DNA of 33,452 nucleotides from positions 1 to 33,452 of the forward strand of contig JBBIST010000027.1 of NCBI GenBank assembly GCA_037441125.1. Reading direction: 5' to 3'. The stretch comes from JALHMQ01 sp037441125. Its GTDB lineage: Bacteria > Pseudomonadota > Gammaproteobacteria > Burkholderiales > Burkholderiaceae_F. A program made the translations under genes and the position numbers. Position 1 is the stretch's first letter. Each line of letters starts with the position of its first letter. The notes under the pieces are model-generated. The model made no database searches. It saw only the letters and a list, made by a program, of their open reading frames with translations, and was not told where the DNA came from. This document shows positions 15,372-22,437 of this stretch, one piece after another.

Positions 15372-15740
15372 CTACGCCGAAGCGGCTGCCCGCGGTTCGA
15401 TCGTGCTACAGGCGAGTTCGCCGCGGGCGCCGTAGACACCGCTCGCGGCTTGGCCGCAGGCGGCGAGCAGGGCCTCGAGACGCGTGCGGTTGGAGGCTTG
15501 GCGCGCGACGAGCAGGGCGGAGTTCTCTTCGCTGAGCCGGCGTGCCGCGGCCAGCCGCTCGGCAAGCACTGCGCGCGCCGCCGGCGCTGCCGTGCGCAGC
15601 GCCGCCTGCAGATGCTGCAGGTGTCGCATCGTCTCGGCGGCGAGCGCCGGCAGGGCGTCGCCGTCGTCGCCGAGCAGCGCCCGCCGCTCGGCGCGCAGCG
15701 CCGCCAGCAGCTCGTCGATCGGCGCTGCGTTCGCGTTCAC
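15372..15740 (-). CDS. flgN: Flagellar export chaperone FlgN
   Basis: The 122-residue product is mostly helical, which fits FlgN, the cytosolic chaperone for hook-associated proteins FlgK and FlgL (138 residues in E. coli). Typical features are the N-terminal amphipathic helix (IDELLAALRAERRALLGDDGDALPALAAE) and the later RRLSEENSALLVARQASNRTRLEALL helix. FlgN family sequences diverge strongly, so much of the call rests on position: it lies 12 bases after flgM, the usual flgMN pair. The start is GTG 15740 without a clear Shine-Dalgarno sequence, which suggests translation coupled to flgM. Its clients FlgK and FlgL are encoded at 24733-27855. Confidence 0.82.
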   Translation of the reverse strand: MNANAAPIDELLAALRAERRALLGDDGDALPALAAETMRHLQHLQAALRTAAPAARAVLAERLAAARRLSEENSALLVARQASNRTRLEALLAACGQAASGVYGARGELACSTIEPRAAASA

Positions 15741-15752
15741 GAGTGCAGGGTT

Positions 15753-16052
15753 CTAGGCCTTGCGGCCGAGCAGTTCGCCGACGCTGGCGAGCAGCTTGTC
15801 GGCCACCACCTCGGCATTGACGCGGAAGCGGCCCTCGGCGATCGCCGCGCGCACCTGCTCGACCTTGCGCGCGTCGAACTCGCCGCCGAAGCGGCTTTCG
15901 AGCTCGGCCATGCGCGAGGCCATCGGCGACAACTGCACGCGCTCGCTTTCGCTGGCGGGGCTGGCGCCCTTGGCCGCGGCCGCGCGCGGCTCGCTCGCCT
16001 GCGGCTGAAGGCGGTCGGGTCGCAGCGGCTCGGAGCCGTTCGAGATCTTCAT
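15753..16052 (-). CDS. flgM: Anti-sigma-28 factor FlgM
   Basis: The 99-residue product has the two-part FlgM form. A polar, unstructured N-terminal half starts MKISNGSEPLR. A helical C-terminal half (VQLSPMASRMAELESRFGGEFDARKVEQVRAAIAEGRFRVNAEVVADKLLASV) binds FliA. FlgM holds FliA inactive until the hook-basal body is finished and FlgM is exported. ATG 16052 has GGAG five bases upstream. An in-frame GTG at 16058 would add two residues. A strong sigma-28 promoter lies 37 bases upstream, so FlgM production depends on the factor it inhibits, forming a negative feedback loop. E. coli FlgM has 97 residues. Confidence 0.93.
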   Translation of the reverse strand: MKISNGSEPLRPDRLQPQASEPRAAAAKGASPASESERVQLSPMASRMAELESRFGGEFDARKVEQVRAAIAEGRFRVNAEVVADKLLASVGELLGRKA

Positions 16053-16088
16053 GTCCACTCCGCGGGGGAAGCTTGCCGTTCGGCCGGT

Positions 16089-16115
16089 AGATCGGCGCGA
16101 CGCGGCCGAACTTTA
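16089..16115 (-). promoter_or_regulatory. Sigma-28 (FliA) promoter of flgMN
   Basis: On the minus strand the sequence reads TAAAGTTC-N11-GCCGATCT. The consensus is TAAAGTTT-N11-GCCGATAA. Seven of eight and six of eight bases match with exact spacing. The -35 element is 16108-16115 and the -10 element 16089-16096, 37 bases before the flgM ATG. Confidence 0.87.
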
Positions 16116-16250
16116 GCCGCTCCGGGCGTAGCCGGTGGGCGCGAATTGAGCCGCGATCCGGACCGGCGGCGGCGGCCGGCCGGGCAGCGACCCCGGCACA
16201 GGGGTCGGTTCACCGCAGGCCGATCGCCGTTACGCACCGGTGCCGCGGCC

Positions 16251-16928
16251 TCAGAACAGGACTTCGACGCGGCGGCCTTCGCGCGCGGTGCCGGTCAGCA
16301 CGCGGCCGGACTCGGTGCGCACACGCACCGGCTGGCCGTCGCTGGCGGCCGCCAGCGCCACCGCTTGCGCGGTGATCGCGAAGCCGCGGCCCTGGCCGAT
16401 CAGCCTGACCGGATCGCCGGCGGCGATCACCTGTGGCGCGCGCAGCGCTGCCAGCGGCAGCGGCTGGCCGGCGGCCAGTGGCCGCGCCAGCACGCGGCTG
16501 TCGAGCTGCGCGTGGTCGCTGGCCATGCCGTGCGCCTCGCGCGTCCACTCGACTTCCTTCAGTGCGAAGTCGGCGGCGGCCAGCGGCTGGTTGGGCGCGA
16601 GCGCGCGCGCTGCCACCAGCGCCGGGCCGAACACGCGCACCGTGACCGGCACCTGCACCGACCAGTTGGCGCCTTGAACGCAGCGCAGGCCGATCGCGCT
16701 GCGTCCCCACAGCCGCGCCTGCGGCGCGACGAAGGGCTCGCTGCGCGCGCACGGCGCCAGTCTCAGGTGCGGGGCGAGTTCGCCGATCGCGACCTCGGTG
16801 CGAACACCGGCCGGCAGGCCGGCGGCGACCTGGGCGTCGACGAAGCGGCGCAGTTCGGCGACGTCGACCGCGGCCGAGGCAGGCAGCGCCGCTGCGGCAC
16901 AGGCGATGGCGAGGAGCAAGCGGAACAT
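16251..16928 (-). CDS. flgA: Flagellar P-ring assembly chaperone FlgA
   Basis: The 225-residue product begins with a signal peptide (MFRLLLAIACAAAALPASAA), consistent with a periplasmic protein (219 residues in E. coli). The N-terminal half contains LRLAPCARSEPF and GLRCVQGANWSVQVPVTVRVFGPALVA, and the C-terminal half is a SAF-type domain (VLARPLAAGQPLPLAALRAPQVIAAGDPVRLIGQGRGFAITAQAVALAAASDGQPVRVR). FlgA assists polymerisation of FlgI, encoded at 22438, into the P ring. It is divergent from flgB, the normal arrangement. A sigma-28 promoter match lies about 97 bases upstream, which is notable because FlgA is needed before FliA becomes active. 198 bases separate it from flgM, which has its own promoter. 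Confidence 0.95.
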   Translation of the reverse strand: MFRLLLAIACAAAALPASAAVDVAELRRFVDAQVAAGLPAGVRTEVAIGELAPHLRLAPCARSEPFVAPQARLWGRSAIGLRCVQGANWSVQVPVTVRVFGPALVAARALAPNQPLAAADFALKEVEWTREAHGMASDHAQLDSRVLARPLAAGQPLPLAALRAPQVIAAGDPVRLIGQGRGFAITAQAVALAAASDGQPVRVRTESGRVLTGTAREGRRVEVLF

Positions 16929-17024
16929 GGCGCCAGTCTGGGCGAGCGCGCGCGACCGCGAACCGGCGGAAAGACGCGCACAAGCCGGGCTTATCCGCCG
17001 ATCCCGGCGTGCCCCTCGCTCGCA

Positions 17025-17051
17025 TCATCGGCAGCCTGAGACAGAACTTTA
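17025..17051 (-). promoter_or_regulatory. Sigma-28 (FliA) promoter upstream of flgA
   Basis: On the minus strand the sequence reads TAAAGTTC-N11-GCCGATGA, with the -35 element at 17044-17051 and the -10 element at 17025-17032. The N11 spacing is exact, and the sequence matches the consensus at 7/8 and 7/8 positions. It lies about 97 bases before flgA and points away from flgB. Confidence 0.85.
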
Positions 17052-17055
17052 GGGC

Positions 17056-17080
17056 GTCGGCGCAACTTTTTCGCGCCGAC
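17056..17080. promoter_or_regulatory. Perfect 8-bp inverted repeat just upstream of flgB
   Basis: GTCGGCGC (17056-17063) and GCGCCGAC (17073-17080) are perfect complements separated by AACTTTTTC. The repeat ends 12 bases before the flgB ATG. It could be a 5'-leader hairpin or the operator of a dimeric regulator of the main flg operon. It does not look like an FlhDC site. No function can be assigned from sequence. Confidence 0.55.
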
Positions 17081-17092
17081 CGGCAGACAGCG

Positions 17093-17518
17093 ATGATCGA
17101 CCGACTGACACGGGCACTGGACTTCAATGCGCAGGCGCTGCTGCTGCGTGCCGAGCGCACGCGCGTGCTGGCCTCGAACATCGCCAACGCCGACACGCCC
17201 AACTACCGGGCGCGCGACTTCGATTTCAGCGCCGCGCTGGCGCAGGCCACCGGCGTGCAGATGGGCGCGCGCACGGCGGCGGCGCCGCTGGCGCCCGTGC
17301 GCACCGCCGCCGGCCACCTGAGCGGCAACAGCGGCAGCGGCGCCGCGCCGGCGCTGTTGTACCGGCTGCCGCTGCAAACCGCGCTCGATGCCAACACGGT
17401 CGACATGAACATGGAGCGCGCCGCTTTCGCCGACAACACGCTGCGTTACGAGGCGAGCCTGCGCTTCATCAGCGGCCAGATCCGCACGCTGATGACGGCG
17501 ATCAATGGGCAGTCGTGA
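17093..17518 (+). CDS. flgB: Flagellar proximal rod protein FlgB
   Basis: The 141-residue product matches FlgB (138 in E. coli), a structural subunit of the proximal rod in the periplasm. The rod family signature VLASNIANADTPNYRARDFDF lies at 25-45, and the helical C-terminus is ERAAFADNTLRYEASLRFISGQIRTLMTAINGQ, which forms the coiled-coil core. I chose ATG 17093. An in-frame ATG at 17009 would add 28 residues that do not resemble the family and overlap the sigma-28 site. No strong Shine-Dalgarno sequence is visible. It starts the rightward operon flgBCDEFGHIJKL. The unusual hairpin array at 17541-17686 separates it from flgC. Confidence 0.95.
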   Translation: MIDRLTRALDFNAQALLLRAERTRVLASNIANADTPNYRARDFDFSAALAQATGVQMGARTAAAPLAPVRTAAGHLSGNSGSGAAPALLYRLPLQTALDANTVDMNMERAAFADNTLRYEASLRFISGQIRTLMTAINGQS

Positions 17519-17540
17519 TGATGCTCGGCTATCGCCTCGC

Positions 17541-17686
17541 AATGATGCTCGCTGCGCTCGCGATGACGGCCGCTGCGCGGCCGATGAGGCGGAGGGCGTG
17601 GGTCGGTGTCCTGGGCGCCGCAGGCGCCCTCATAGGCGCGCAGCGCCGTCATCGCGGCGCAGCCGCGTCATAGGCCGGAGGCCGTC
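17541..17686. repeat. Mini-hairpin array between flgB and flgC
   Basis: The gap is filled with short palindromes that have 3-base loops: GGCCGC-tgc-GCGGCC (17568-17582), GGGCGCC-gca-GGCGCCC (17613-17629), GGCGC-gca-GCGCC (17635-17647), GCGGC-gca-GCCGC (17654-17666) and GGCC-gga-GGCC (17673-17683). In the left half the units are joined by gATGAc-type spacers. In the right half the spacers are gTCATa. The array as a whole is therefore an imperfect inverted repeat of hairpins. The last TCAT spacer runs into the flgC ATG. A second array with the same grammar precedes flgF. Confidence 0.8.
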
Positions 17687-18094
17687 ATGTCCTTGTTCAA
17701 GATCTTCAACGTCGCCGGCAGCGCGGTCAGCGCGCAGAGCCAGCGGCTGAACGTCGTCTCCAGCAACCTCGCCAACGCCGACAGCGTCGCCGGTCCCGAC
17801 GGCAAGCCCTATCGCGGCCGCCAGGTGCTGTTCCAGACGCAGATGGTCGACGCGCAGCAGACCGCCGCCGGCGTGCGCGTGGCGGCGGTGATCGAGGACA
17901 ACTCGCCGGCGCGAAGGCTGCACGACCCCGACCATCCGCTCGCCGACGAGCAGGGCTACGTGACGATGAGCAACGTCAACGTGGTCGAGGAGATGGTCAA
18001 CATGATCTCGGCCTCGCGCAGCTACCAGACCAACATCGACGTCATGAACACCGCCCGCCAGCTCCTGCAGCGCACGCTGCAGATGGGCTCGTGA
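17687..18094 (+). CDS. flgC: Flagellar proximal rod protein FlgC
   Basis: The 135-residue product matches FlgC (134 in E. coli). The N-terminal rod signature is SQRLNVVSSNLANADSV, and the conserved C-terminal segment is SNVNVVEEMVNMISASRSYQTNIDVMNTARQLLQRTLQMG. It forms the proximal rod together with FlgB and FlgF. Its Shine-Dalgarno sequence GGAGG (17677-17681) lies in the loop and 3' arm of the final mini-hairpin GGCC-gga-GGCC, so translation could depend on opening of that hairpin. Its 3' end overlaps a possible GTG for flgD at 18091, but flgD more likely starts at 18115. Confidence 0.97.
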   Translation: MSLFKIFNVAGSAVSAQSQRLNVVSSNLANADSVAGPDGKPYRGRQVLFQTQMVDAQQTAAGVRVAAVIEDNSPARRLHDPDHPLADEQGYVTMSNVNVVEEMVNMISASRSYQTNIDVMNTARQLLQRTLQMGS

Positions 18095-18114
18095 GCGGCC
18101 GCGCGGAGCCACGC

Positions 18115-18771
18115 ATGAACGTTGCCAGCCTGGGCCAGTTCGACCCGACCGCCGCCGCCGCGCGCAAGGATCCGGCGCGCGAGCTGAACGACCGCTTCCT
18201 CAAGCTGCTGGTGGCGCAGATGAAGAACCAGGATCCGCTCAATCCGCTCGACAACGCGCAGGTGACGAGCCAGATGGCGCAGATCAACACCGTCACCGGC
18301 ATCAACGGCCTGAACGACACGGTGCAGCGGCTGCTCGAGCAGTTCGGCACGCTCGAATCGCTGCAGGCGGCGCAGCTTGCCGGCCGCAGCGTTCTCGTCA
18401 CCGGCCGCGAGTTGACGGTCGGCGCCGATCGGCCCGAGGCGACCGCCGGTATCGAACTGGCGGCACCCGCCGATCGGGTCACGGTCGAGATCCGCGACGC
18501 CGCCGGCCAGTTGCTGCGCACGATCGACCTCGGCCGTGCCGCCAGCGGCGTGCAGCGCTTCGCCTGGGACGGGCGCACCGACGCCGGTGTGGCGGTGGCG
18601 CCGGGCCAGTACTCGTTCAACGTCAAGGCCGTCGCTGGCGGCGCCGAGGTCGGTGCCACGCCGCTGGCGCTGCGCCTGGTCGAAGGCGTGACGCGCGAGT
18701 CCGGCCAGACCCGGCTCGTGCTCGCCGGCGGCCAGCGCGTGTCGACGCACGAAGTCAGGCAGATCCTCTAA
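18115..18771 (+). CDS. flgD: Flagellar hook-capping protein FlgD
   Basis: The 218-residue product carries the FlgD N-terminal signature FLKLLVAQMKNQDPLNPLDNAQVTSQMAQINTVTGI, which is typical of the cap that guides hook subunit assembly. The C-terminal half (about 100-215) has the FlgD Tudor/Ig-like fold segments AAQLAGRSVLVTG and LGRAASGVQRFAWDGRTDAGVAVAPGQYSF. I chose ATG 18115 because GGAG at 18105-18108 is six bases upstream. GTG 18091 has no comparable site. E. coli FlgD has 231 residues. It is followed 36 bases later by flgE, whose subunits it caps. Confidence 0.95.
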   Translation: MNVASLGQFDPTAAAARKDPARELNDRFLKLLVAQMKNQDPLNPLDNAQVTSQMAQINTVTGINGLNDTVQRLLEQFGTLESLQAAQLAGRSVLVTGRELTVGADRPEATAGIELAAPADRVTVEIRDAAGQLLRTIDLGRAASGVQRFAWDGRTDAGVAVAPGQYSFNVKAVAGGAEVGATPLALRLVEGVTRESGQTRLVLAGGQRVSTHEVRQIL

Positions 18772-18807
18772 CAGTCAGGCAACGGCGCAAAGCCGCAGGA
18801 GCGCACG

Positions 18808-20028
18808 ATGAGTTTTCAGCAAGGTCTGTCCGGACTGAACGCTGCCAGCAGGAATCTGGCGGCGATCGGCAACAACGTCGCCAATGCCTCGACCATCGGC
18901 TACAAGACGGCACGCGCCGAGTTCGCCGACGTGTTCGCCAACTCGCTGTCGGGCAGCGGCGGTTCGCAGATCGGTATCGGCGTGTCGCTGGCGGCAGTGC
19001 GCCAGCAGTTCACCCAGGGCAACATCATCACCACGGCGAACGCGATGGACTTGGCGATCAACGGCGCCGGCTTCTTCCGCACCTCGACCAACGGTGTCGC
19101 CAGCTACACGCGCAACGGCCAGTTCTCGCTCGACCGCGACGGTTTCATCGTCAACGCCAGCGGCGCGCGCCTGACCGGCTACCTGGCCGACGCCGCCGGC
19201 GTGGTGTCGGCCTCGACGCCGGCCGAGCTGCGCATCTCGCTCGCCAACCTGGCGCCGCAGGCCACTACGCGCGCGACCATGGCGCTCAATCTCGATTCGC
19301 GCGAACCGGTGGTTGGCCCGGCGTTCAACATCAGCGACGCCGGCACCTACAGCTCGTCGACGGCGATGACCGTGTACGACTCGCAGGGCAACGCCACCAC
19401 GCTCACCGCCTACTTCCGCAAGACCGCGCCCAACTCCTGGGAGGTGTACGGCGCCGCCAACGGCGCCGTACTCAACGGCGGCGCGCCGCTCGGAACGCTC
19501 GCCTTCGGCGCCAACGGCCTGCTCGCCGCCGACCAGACGATGGCCGTGTCGATCCCGCTCACCAACGGTGCTGCCACGCCGCTGGCGTTCCCGCTCACTT
19601 TCCCGGTGACCGAGATGACGCAGTTCGGCGTCAACTTCGCCGCCAGCACGCTGAGCCAGGACGGATTCACCACCGGCCGCATCGCCGGCTTCTCGATCGG
19701 CGAGGACGGAACGATCCTCGGCCGCTACACCAACGGCCAGACGCGCGCGCAGGGGCAGGTGGTGCTCGCCAACTTCGTCAACCCGCAGGGCCTGGCCGCG
19801 CTCGGCAACAACCAGTGGGCCGAGACCGCAGAGTCCGGCCAGGCGCTGGTGGCCGCGCCCGGCAGCGGCTCGCTCGGCGTGCTGCAGGCCGGTGCGCTCG
19901 AGGAGGCCAACGTCGACCTCACCGCCGAGCTCGTGAACATGATCACCGCCCAGCGCATCTACCAGGCCAACGCGCAGACGATCCGCACCCAGGATCAGGT
20001 GCTGCAGACGTTGGTGAATTTGAGGTGA
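18808..20028 (+). CDS. flgE: Flagellar hook protein FlgE
   Basis: The 406-residue product (402 in E. coli) is the hook subunit that forms the flexible universal joint. The N-terminus MSFQQGLSGLNAASRNLAAIGNNVANASTIGYK and the C-terminus (EEANVDLTAELVNMITAQRIYQANAQTIRTQDQVLQTLVNL) are the conserved rod/hook coiled-coil segments. The middle domains lie at about 85-340, with MDLAINGAGFFR and the flexible D2 region. AGGAG lies just upstream of ATG 18808. The second hairpin array begins right after its stop codon. Confidence 0.97.
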   Translation: MSFQQGLSGLNAASRNLAAIGNNVANASTIGYKTARAEFADVFANSLSGSGGSQIGIGVSLAAVRQQFTQGNIITTANAMDLAINGAGFFRTSTNGVASYTRNGQFSLDRDGFIVNASGARLTGYLADAAGVVSASTPAELRISLANLAPQATTRATMALNLDSREPVVGPAFNISDAGTYSSSTAMTVYDSQGNATTLTAYFRKTAPNSWEVYGAANGAVLNGGAPLGTLAFGANGLLAADQTMAVSIPLTNGAATPLAFPLTFPVTEMTQFGVNFAASTLSQDGFTTGRIAGFSIGEDGTILGRYTNGQTRAQGQVVLANFVNPQGLAALGNNQWAETAESGQALVAAPGSGSLGVLQAGALEEANVDLTAELVNMITAQRIYQANAQTIRTQDQVLQTLVNLR

Positions 20029-20034
20029 TGAGGG

Positions 20035-20183
20035 ATGACGCTCACTGCGTTCGCGATGACGCGCGCTGTGCGCGCCATGAGCGGCCTTCGGCCGCGAATC
20101 GTGGCCGACGGAGTCGGCCTCATAGTCGCGCAGCGACGTCATAGCGGCGAAGCCGCGTCATAGCGAGCGTAGCGAGCCACTCT
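20035..20183. repeat. Mini-hairpin array between flgE and flgF
   Basis: The units are GCGCGC-tgt-GCGCGC (20061-20075), GCGGCC-ttc-GGCCGC (20081-20095), GGCCGAC-gga-GTCGGCC (20103-20119), GTCGC-gca-GCGAC (20125-20137) and GCGGC-gaa-GCCGC (20144-20156). The spacers are gATGAc/cATGA on the left and TCATA/gTCATA on the right. A GCGAGC-gta-GCGAGC direct repeat (20163-20177) ends six bases before the flgF ATG. The order and spacer inversion match the flgB-flgC array, but the arm sequences mostly differ. Confidence 0.8.
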
Positions 20184-20915
20184 ATGGACCGCCTGATCTA
20201 CACCTCGATGAGCGGCGCCAAGCACCTGCTGCACCGGCAGGATGCGCTGGCGCAGAACCTGGCCAACGCCAACACCACCGGCTTTCGTGCCGACCTGGTG
20301 GCGCTGCGCGCGGTGCCGGCGCAGGGACGTGAGGCCGGCACGCGCGTGTTCACGGTCGAGACGACGATCGGCGCCGACTTCACGCCCGGGCCGGTGCAGG
20401 CCACGGGCCGCGCGCTCGATGTCGCCGTGCAGGGTGCCGGCTGGATTGCGGTGCAGGCGCACGACGGCACCGAGGCCTACACGCGTGCCGGCAATTTGCA
20501 GGTCGGCGCTGACGGCACGCTGCAACTGCCCAACGGCTTGCAGGTGGTCGGCGAAGGCGGACCGATCGTGCTGCCGGCCGATGCGCGCATCAGCATCGGC
20601 GCTGACGGCACGGTTTCGTCCAAGCTGGCCGAGTCGCCGCAGTCGAACCCGGTGGGCCGCATCAAGCTCGTCAATCCCGACGAAGCGAACCTGGTCAAGG
20701 GCCTGGACGGACTGTTCCGCACGCGCGACGGCGAGCCGGCGCCGAGCGACGAAACCGTGCGCCTGGCCGAGGGCAGCCTCGAGGGAAGCAACGTCAACGT
20801 GGTCGAGGCGATGATCGGAATGATCGCCGTCGCGCGCCAGTTCGAGATGCAGATGAAGCTCATCAGCAGCGCCGAGCAGAACGAGCGCAAGGCGGCCAGT
20901 CTGGTCGCTGTCTGA
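20184..20915 (+). CDS. flgF: Flagellar proximal rod protein FlgF
   Basis: The 243-residue product (251 in E. coli) begins MDRLIYTSMSGAKHLLHRQDALAQNLANANTTGFRAD, the FlgF form of the rod signature. It has the FlgG/FlgF middle segment ALDVAVQGAGWIAVQAHDGTEAYTRAGNLQVGADGTL and ends EGSNVNVVEAMIGMIAVARQFEMQMKLISSAEQNERKAASL. It is a rod subunit near FlgB and FlgC. No Shine-Dalgarno sequence is visible: the bases before ATG are GAGCCACTCT, directly after the hairpin array. flgG follows after 38 bases. Confidence 0.97.
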   Translation: MDRLIYTSMSGAKHLLHRQDALAQNLANANTTGFRADLVALRAVPAQGREAGTRVFTVETTIGADFTPGPVQATGRALDVAVQGAGWIAVQAHDGTEAYTRAGNLQVGADGTLQLPNGLQVVGEGGPIVLPADARISIGADGTVSSKLAESPQSNPVGRIKLVNPDEANLVKGLDGLFRTRDGEPAPSDETVRLAEGSLEGSNVNVVEAMIGMIAVARQFEMQMKLISSAEQNERKAASLVAV

Positions 20916-20953
20916 GCGGCGCCGTACAACGATTTGCGAACCGGAGTCACGCG

Positions 20954-21736
20954 ATGATCAGAAGCCTGTGGATCAGCAAGACCGGGCTCGATGCCCAGCA
21001 GCAGCAACTCGACGTCGTGGCCAACAACCTGGCCAACGTCGGCACCACCGGATTCAAGCGCGCGCGGGTCGCGTTCGAGGATCTGCTGTACCAGACTGCG
21101 CGCCAGGCGGGCGCCAACAGTTCGCAGAACACGACCCTGCCGACCGGGCTGCAGATCGGCACCGGCGTGCGCGCCACCGCCACGCCGCGCATGTTCACCC
21201 AGGGCAATCTGCAGAACACCGGCAACCAGTACGACCTGGCGATCAACGGCAACGGCTTCTTCCAGGTGCAGTTGCCCGACGGCGGCACCGCCTACACGCG
21301 TGACGGCTCGTTTCACGTCGACGCCAACGGCCAACTGGTCACCGCCAACGGCTTCGCGCTGCAGCCGGCGATCACGGTGCCGGCGAACGCGATCGCGGTC
21401 ACCGTCGGCCAGGACGGCACGGTCACGGCGACCGTTCCCGGCCAGGCGGCGCCGCAGAACATCGGCTCGATCCAGCTTGCCAGCTTCGTCAACCCGTCGG
21501 GGCTCGACTCGCGCGGCCAGAACCTCTTCATGGAAACGGCCGCCTCGGGTAATCCGAACACCAACGCGCCGGGCAGCAACGGGCTGGGCCTGCTGCAGCA
21601 GGGCTACGTCGAGACCAGCAACGTCAACGTCGTCGAGGAATTGGTGTCGATGATCCAGACCCAGCGCGCCTACGAGCTGAATTCGAAGGCGATCCAGACC
21701 TCGGACCAGGTGCTGCAGCGCCTGTCGCAGGTCTGA
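20954..21736 (+). CDS. flgG: Flagellar distal rod protein FlgG
   Basis: The 260-residue product has exactly the E. coli FlgG length. It opens MIRSLWISKTGLDAQQQQLDVVANNLANVGTTGFKRARVAFEDLLYQT, contains TQGNLQNTGNQYDLAINGNGFFQVQLPDGGTAYTRDGSFHVDANG, and closes with the NVVEELVSMIQTQRAYELNSKAIQTSDQVLQRL helix. It builds the distal rod that passes through the P and L rings. GGAG lies about 10 bases upstream of ATG 20954. flgH starts 12 bases after its stop. Confidence 0.98.
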   Translation: MIRSLWISKTGLDAQQQQLDVVANNLANVGTTGFKRARVAFEDLLYQTARQAGANSSQNTTLPTGLQIGTGVRATATPRMFTQGNLQNTGNQYDLAINGNGFFQVQLPDGGTAYTRDGSFHVDANGQLVTANGFALQPAITVPANAIAVTVGQDGTVTATVPGQAAPQNIGSIQLASFVNPSGLDSRGQNLFMETAASGNPNTNAPGSNGLGLLQQGYVETSNVNVVEELVSMIQTQRAYELNSKAIQTSDQVLQRLSQV

Positions 21737-21748
21737 GGCGGGACGGCG

Positions 21749-22435
21749 ATGAAGTCCCTGCATCGTGTCCTGAGCGCCGCCGTCGTGCTGCTGGCCGCCG
21801 CGCTGCTCGCCGGCTGCGCCGCGCCGCGGCACGAGGTCGTTGCCGAGGCGCTGCCCACCACCGCGCGCCCGCAGGCGCCGGTGGCCAACGGCATCCCCAC
21901 CGGCGGCGTGTTCCAGGCGGCGATGTACCGGCCGCTGTTCGAGGACCGCAAGCCGCGCTATGTCGGCGACATCCTGACCGTCAACATCACCGAGCGGCTG
22001 AACGCGAGCCAGAGCGCGAACTCGGCGACCGAGCGCAGCGCCGAGTTCGAGGTCGCCTTTCCCGGTGCGCGCGGCGTGCTCGGCCTCGACATCAATCCGC
22101 TGGCGGCCAGTGCCAGCGCCAGCAACACCTTCGACGGCAAGGGTGCGACCACCTCGAGCAATGCTTTCACCGGCGTGATCACGGTGACTGTCACCGATGT
22201 GCTGGCCAACGGCAACCTGGTGATCGCCGGCGAGAAGCGGATCGGCATCCGGCGCAACTCCGAAGTGCTGAAGTTCACCGGCGTCATCGATCCGGCGCGG
22301 ATCCAGCCCGGCAACGTGATCGCCTCGACCCAGGTGGCCGACGCCCGCCTCGACTACCGCGGCGGCGGCTACATCGAGGAGGCGCAGATCAAGGGCTGGC
22401 TGTCGCGCTTCTTCGACTCGTTCTCGCCGTTCTGA
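21749..22435 (+). CDS. flgH: Flagellar L-ring lipoprotein FlgH
   Basis: The 228-residue product (232 in E. coli) has a lipoprotein signal peptide with lipobox LAGC; Cys23 would be lipidated and the protein sent to the outer membrane to form the L ring. Conserved segments include YVGDILTVNITERLNASQSANSATER, DVLANGNLVIAGEKRI, FTGVIDPARIQPGNVIASTQVADARLDYRGGGYI and the C-terminal GWLSRFFDSFSPF. GAGG/GGGA lies upstream of ATG 21749. Its stop is two bases before the flgI ATG, so the L-ring and P-ring genes are translationally close. Confidence 0.97.
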   Translation: MKSLHRVLSAAVVLLAAALLAGCAAPRHEVVAEALPTTARPQAPVANGIPTGGVFQAAMYRPLFEDRKPRYVGDILTVNITERLNASQSANSATERSAEFEVAFPGARGVLGLDINPLAASASASNTFDGKGATTSSNAFTGVITVTVTDVLANGNLVIAGEKRIGIRRNSEVLKFTGVIDPARIQPGNVIASTQVADARLDYRGGGYIEEAQIKGWLSRFFDSFSPF

Positions 22436-22437
22436 CG

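Noticed and set aside
17541..20183. The mini-hairpin arrays considered as a CRISPR or as ordinary terminators
   Set aside because: The units differ in sequence and have no constant repeat or unique spacers of 30-40 bases, so they are not a CRISPR. The lack of U-tracts and position inside an essential operon argue against simple terminators.
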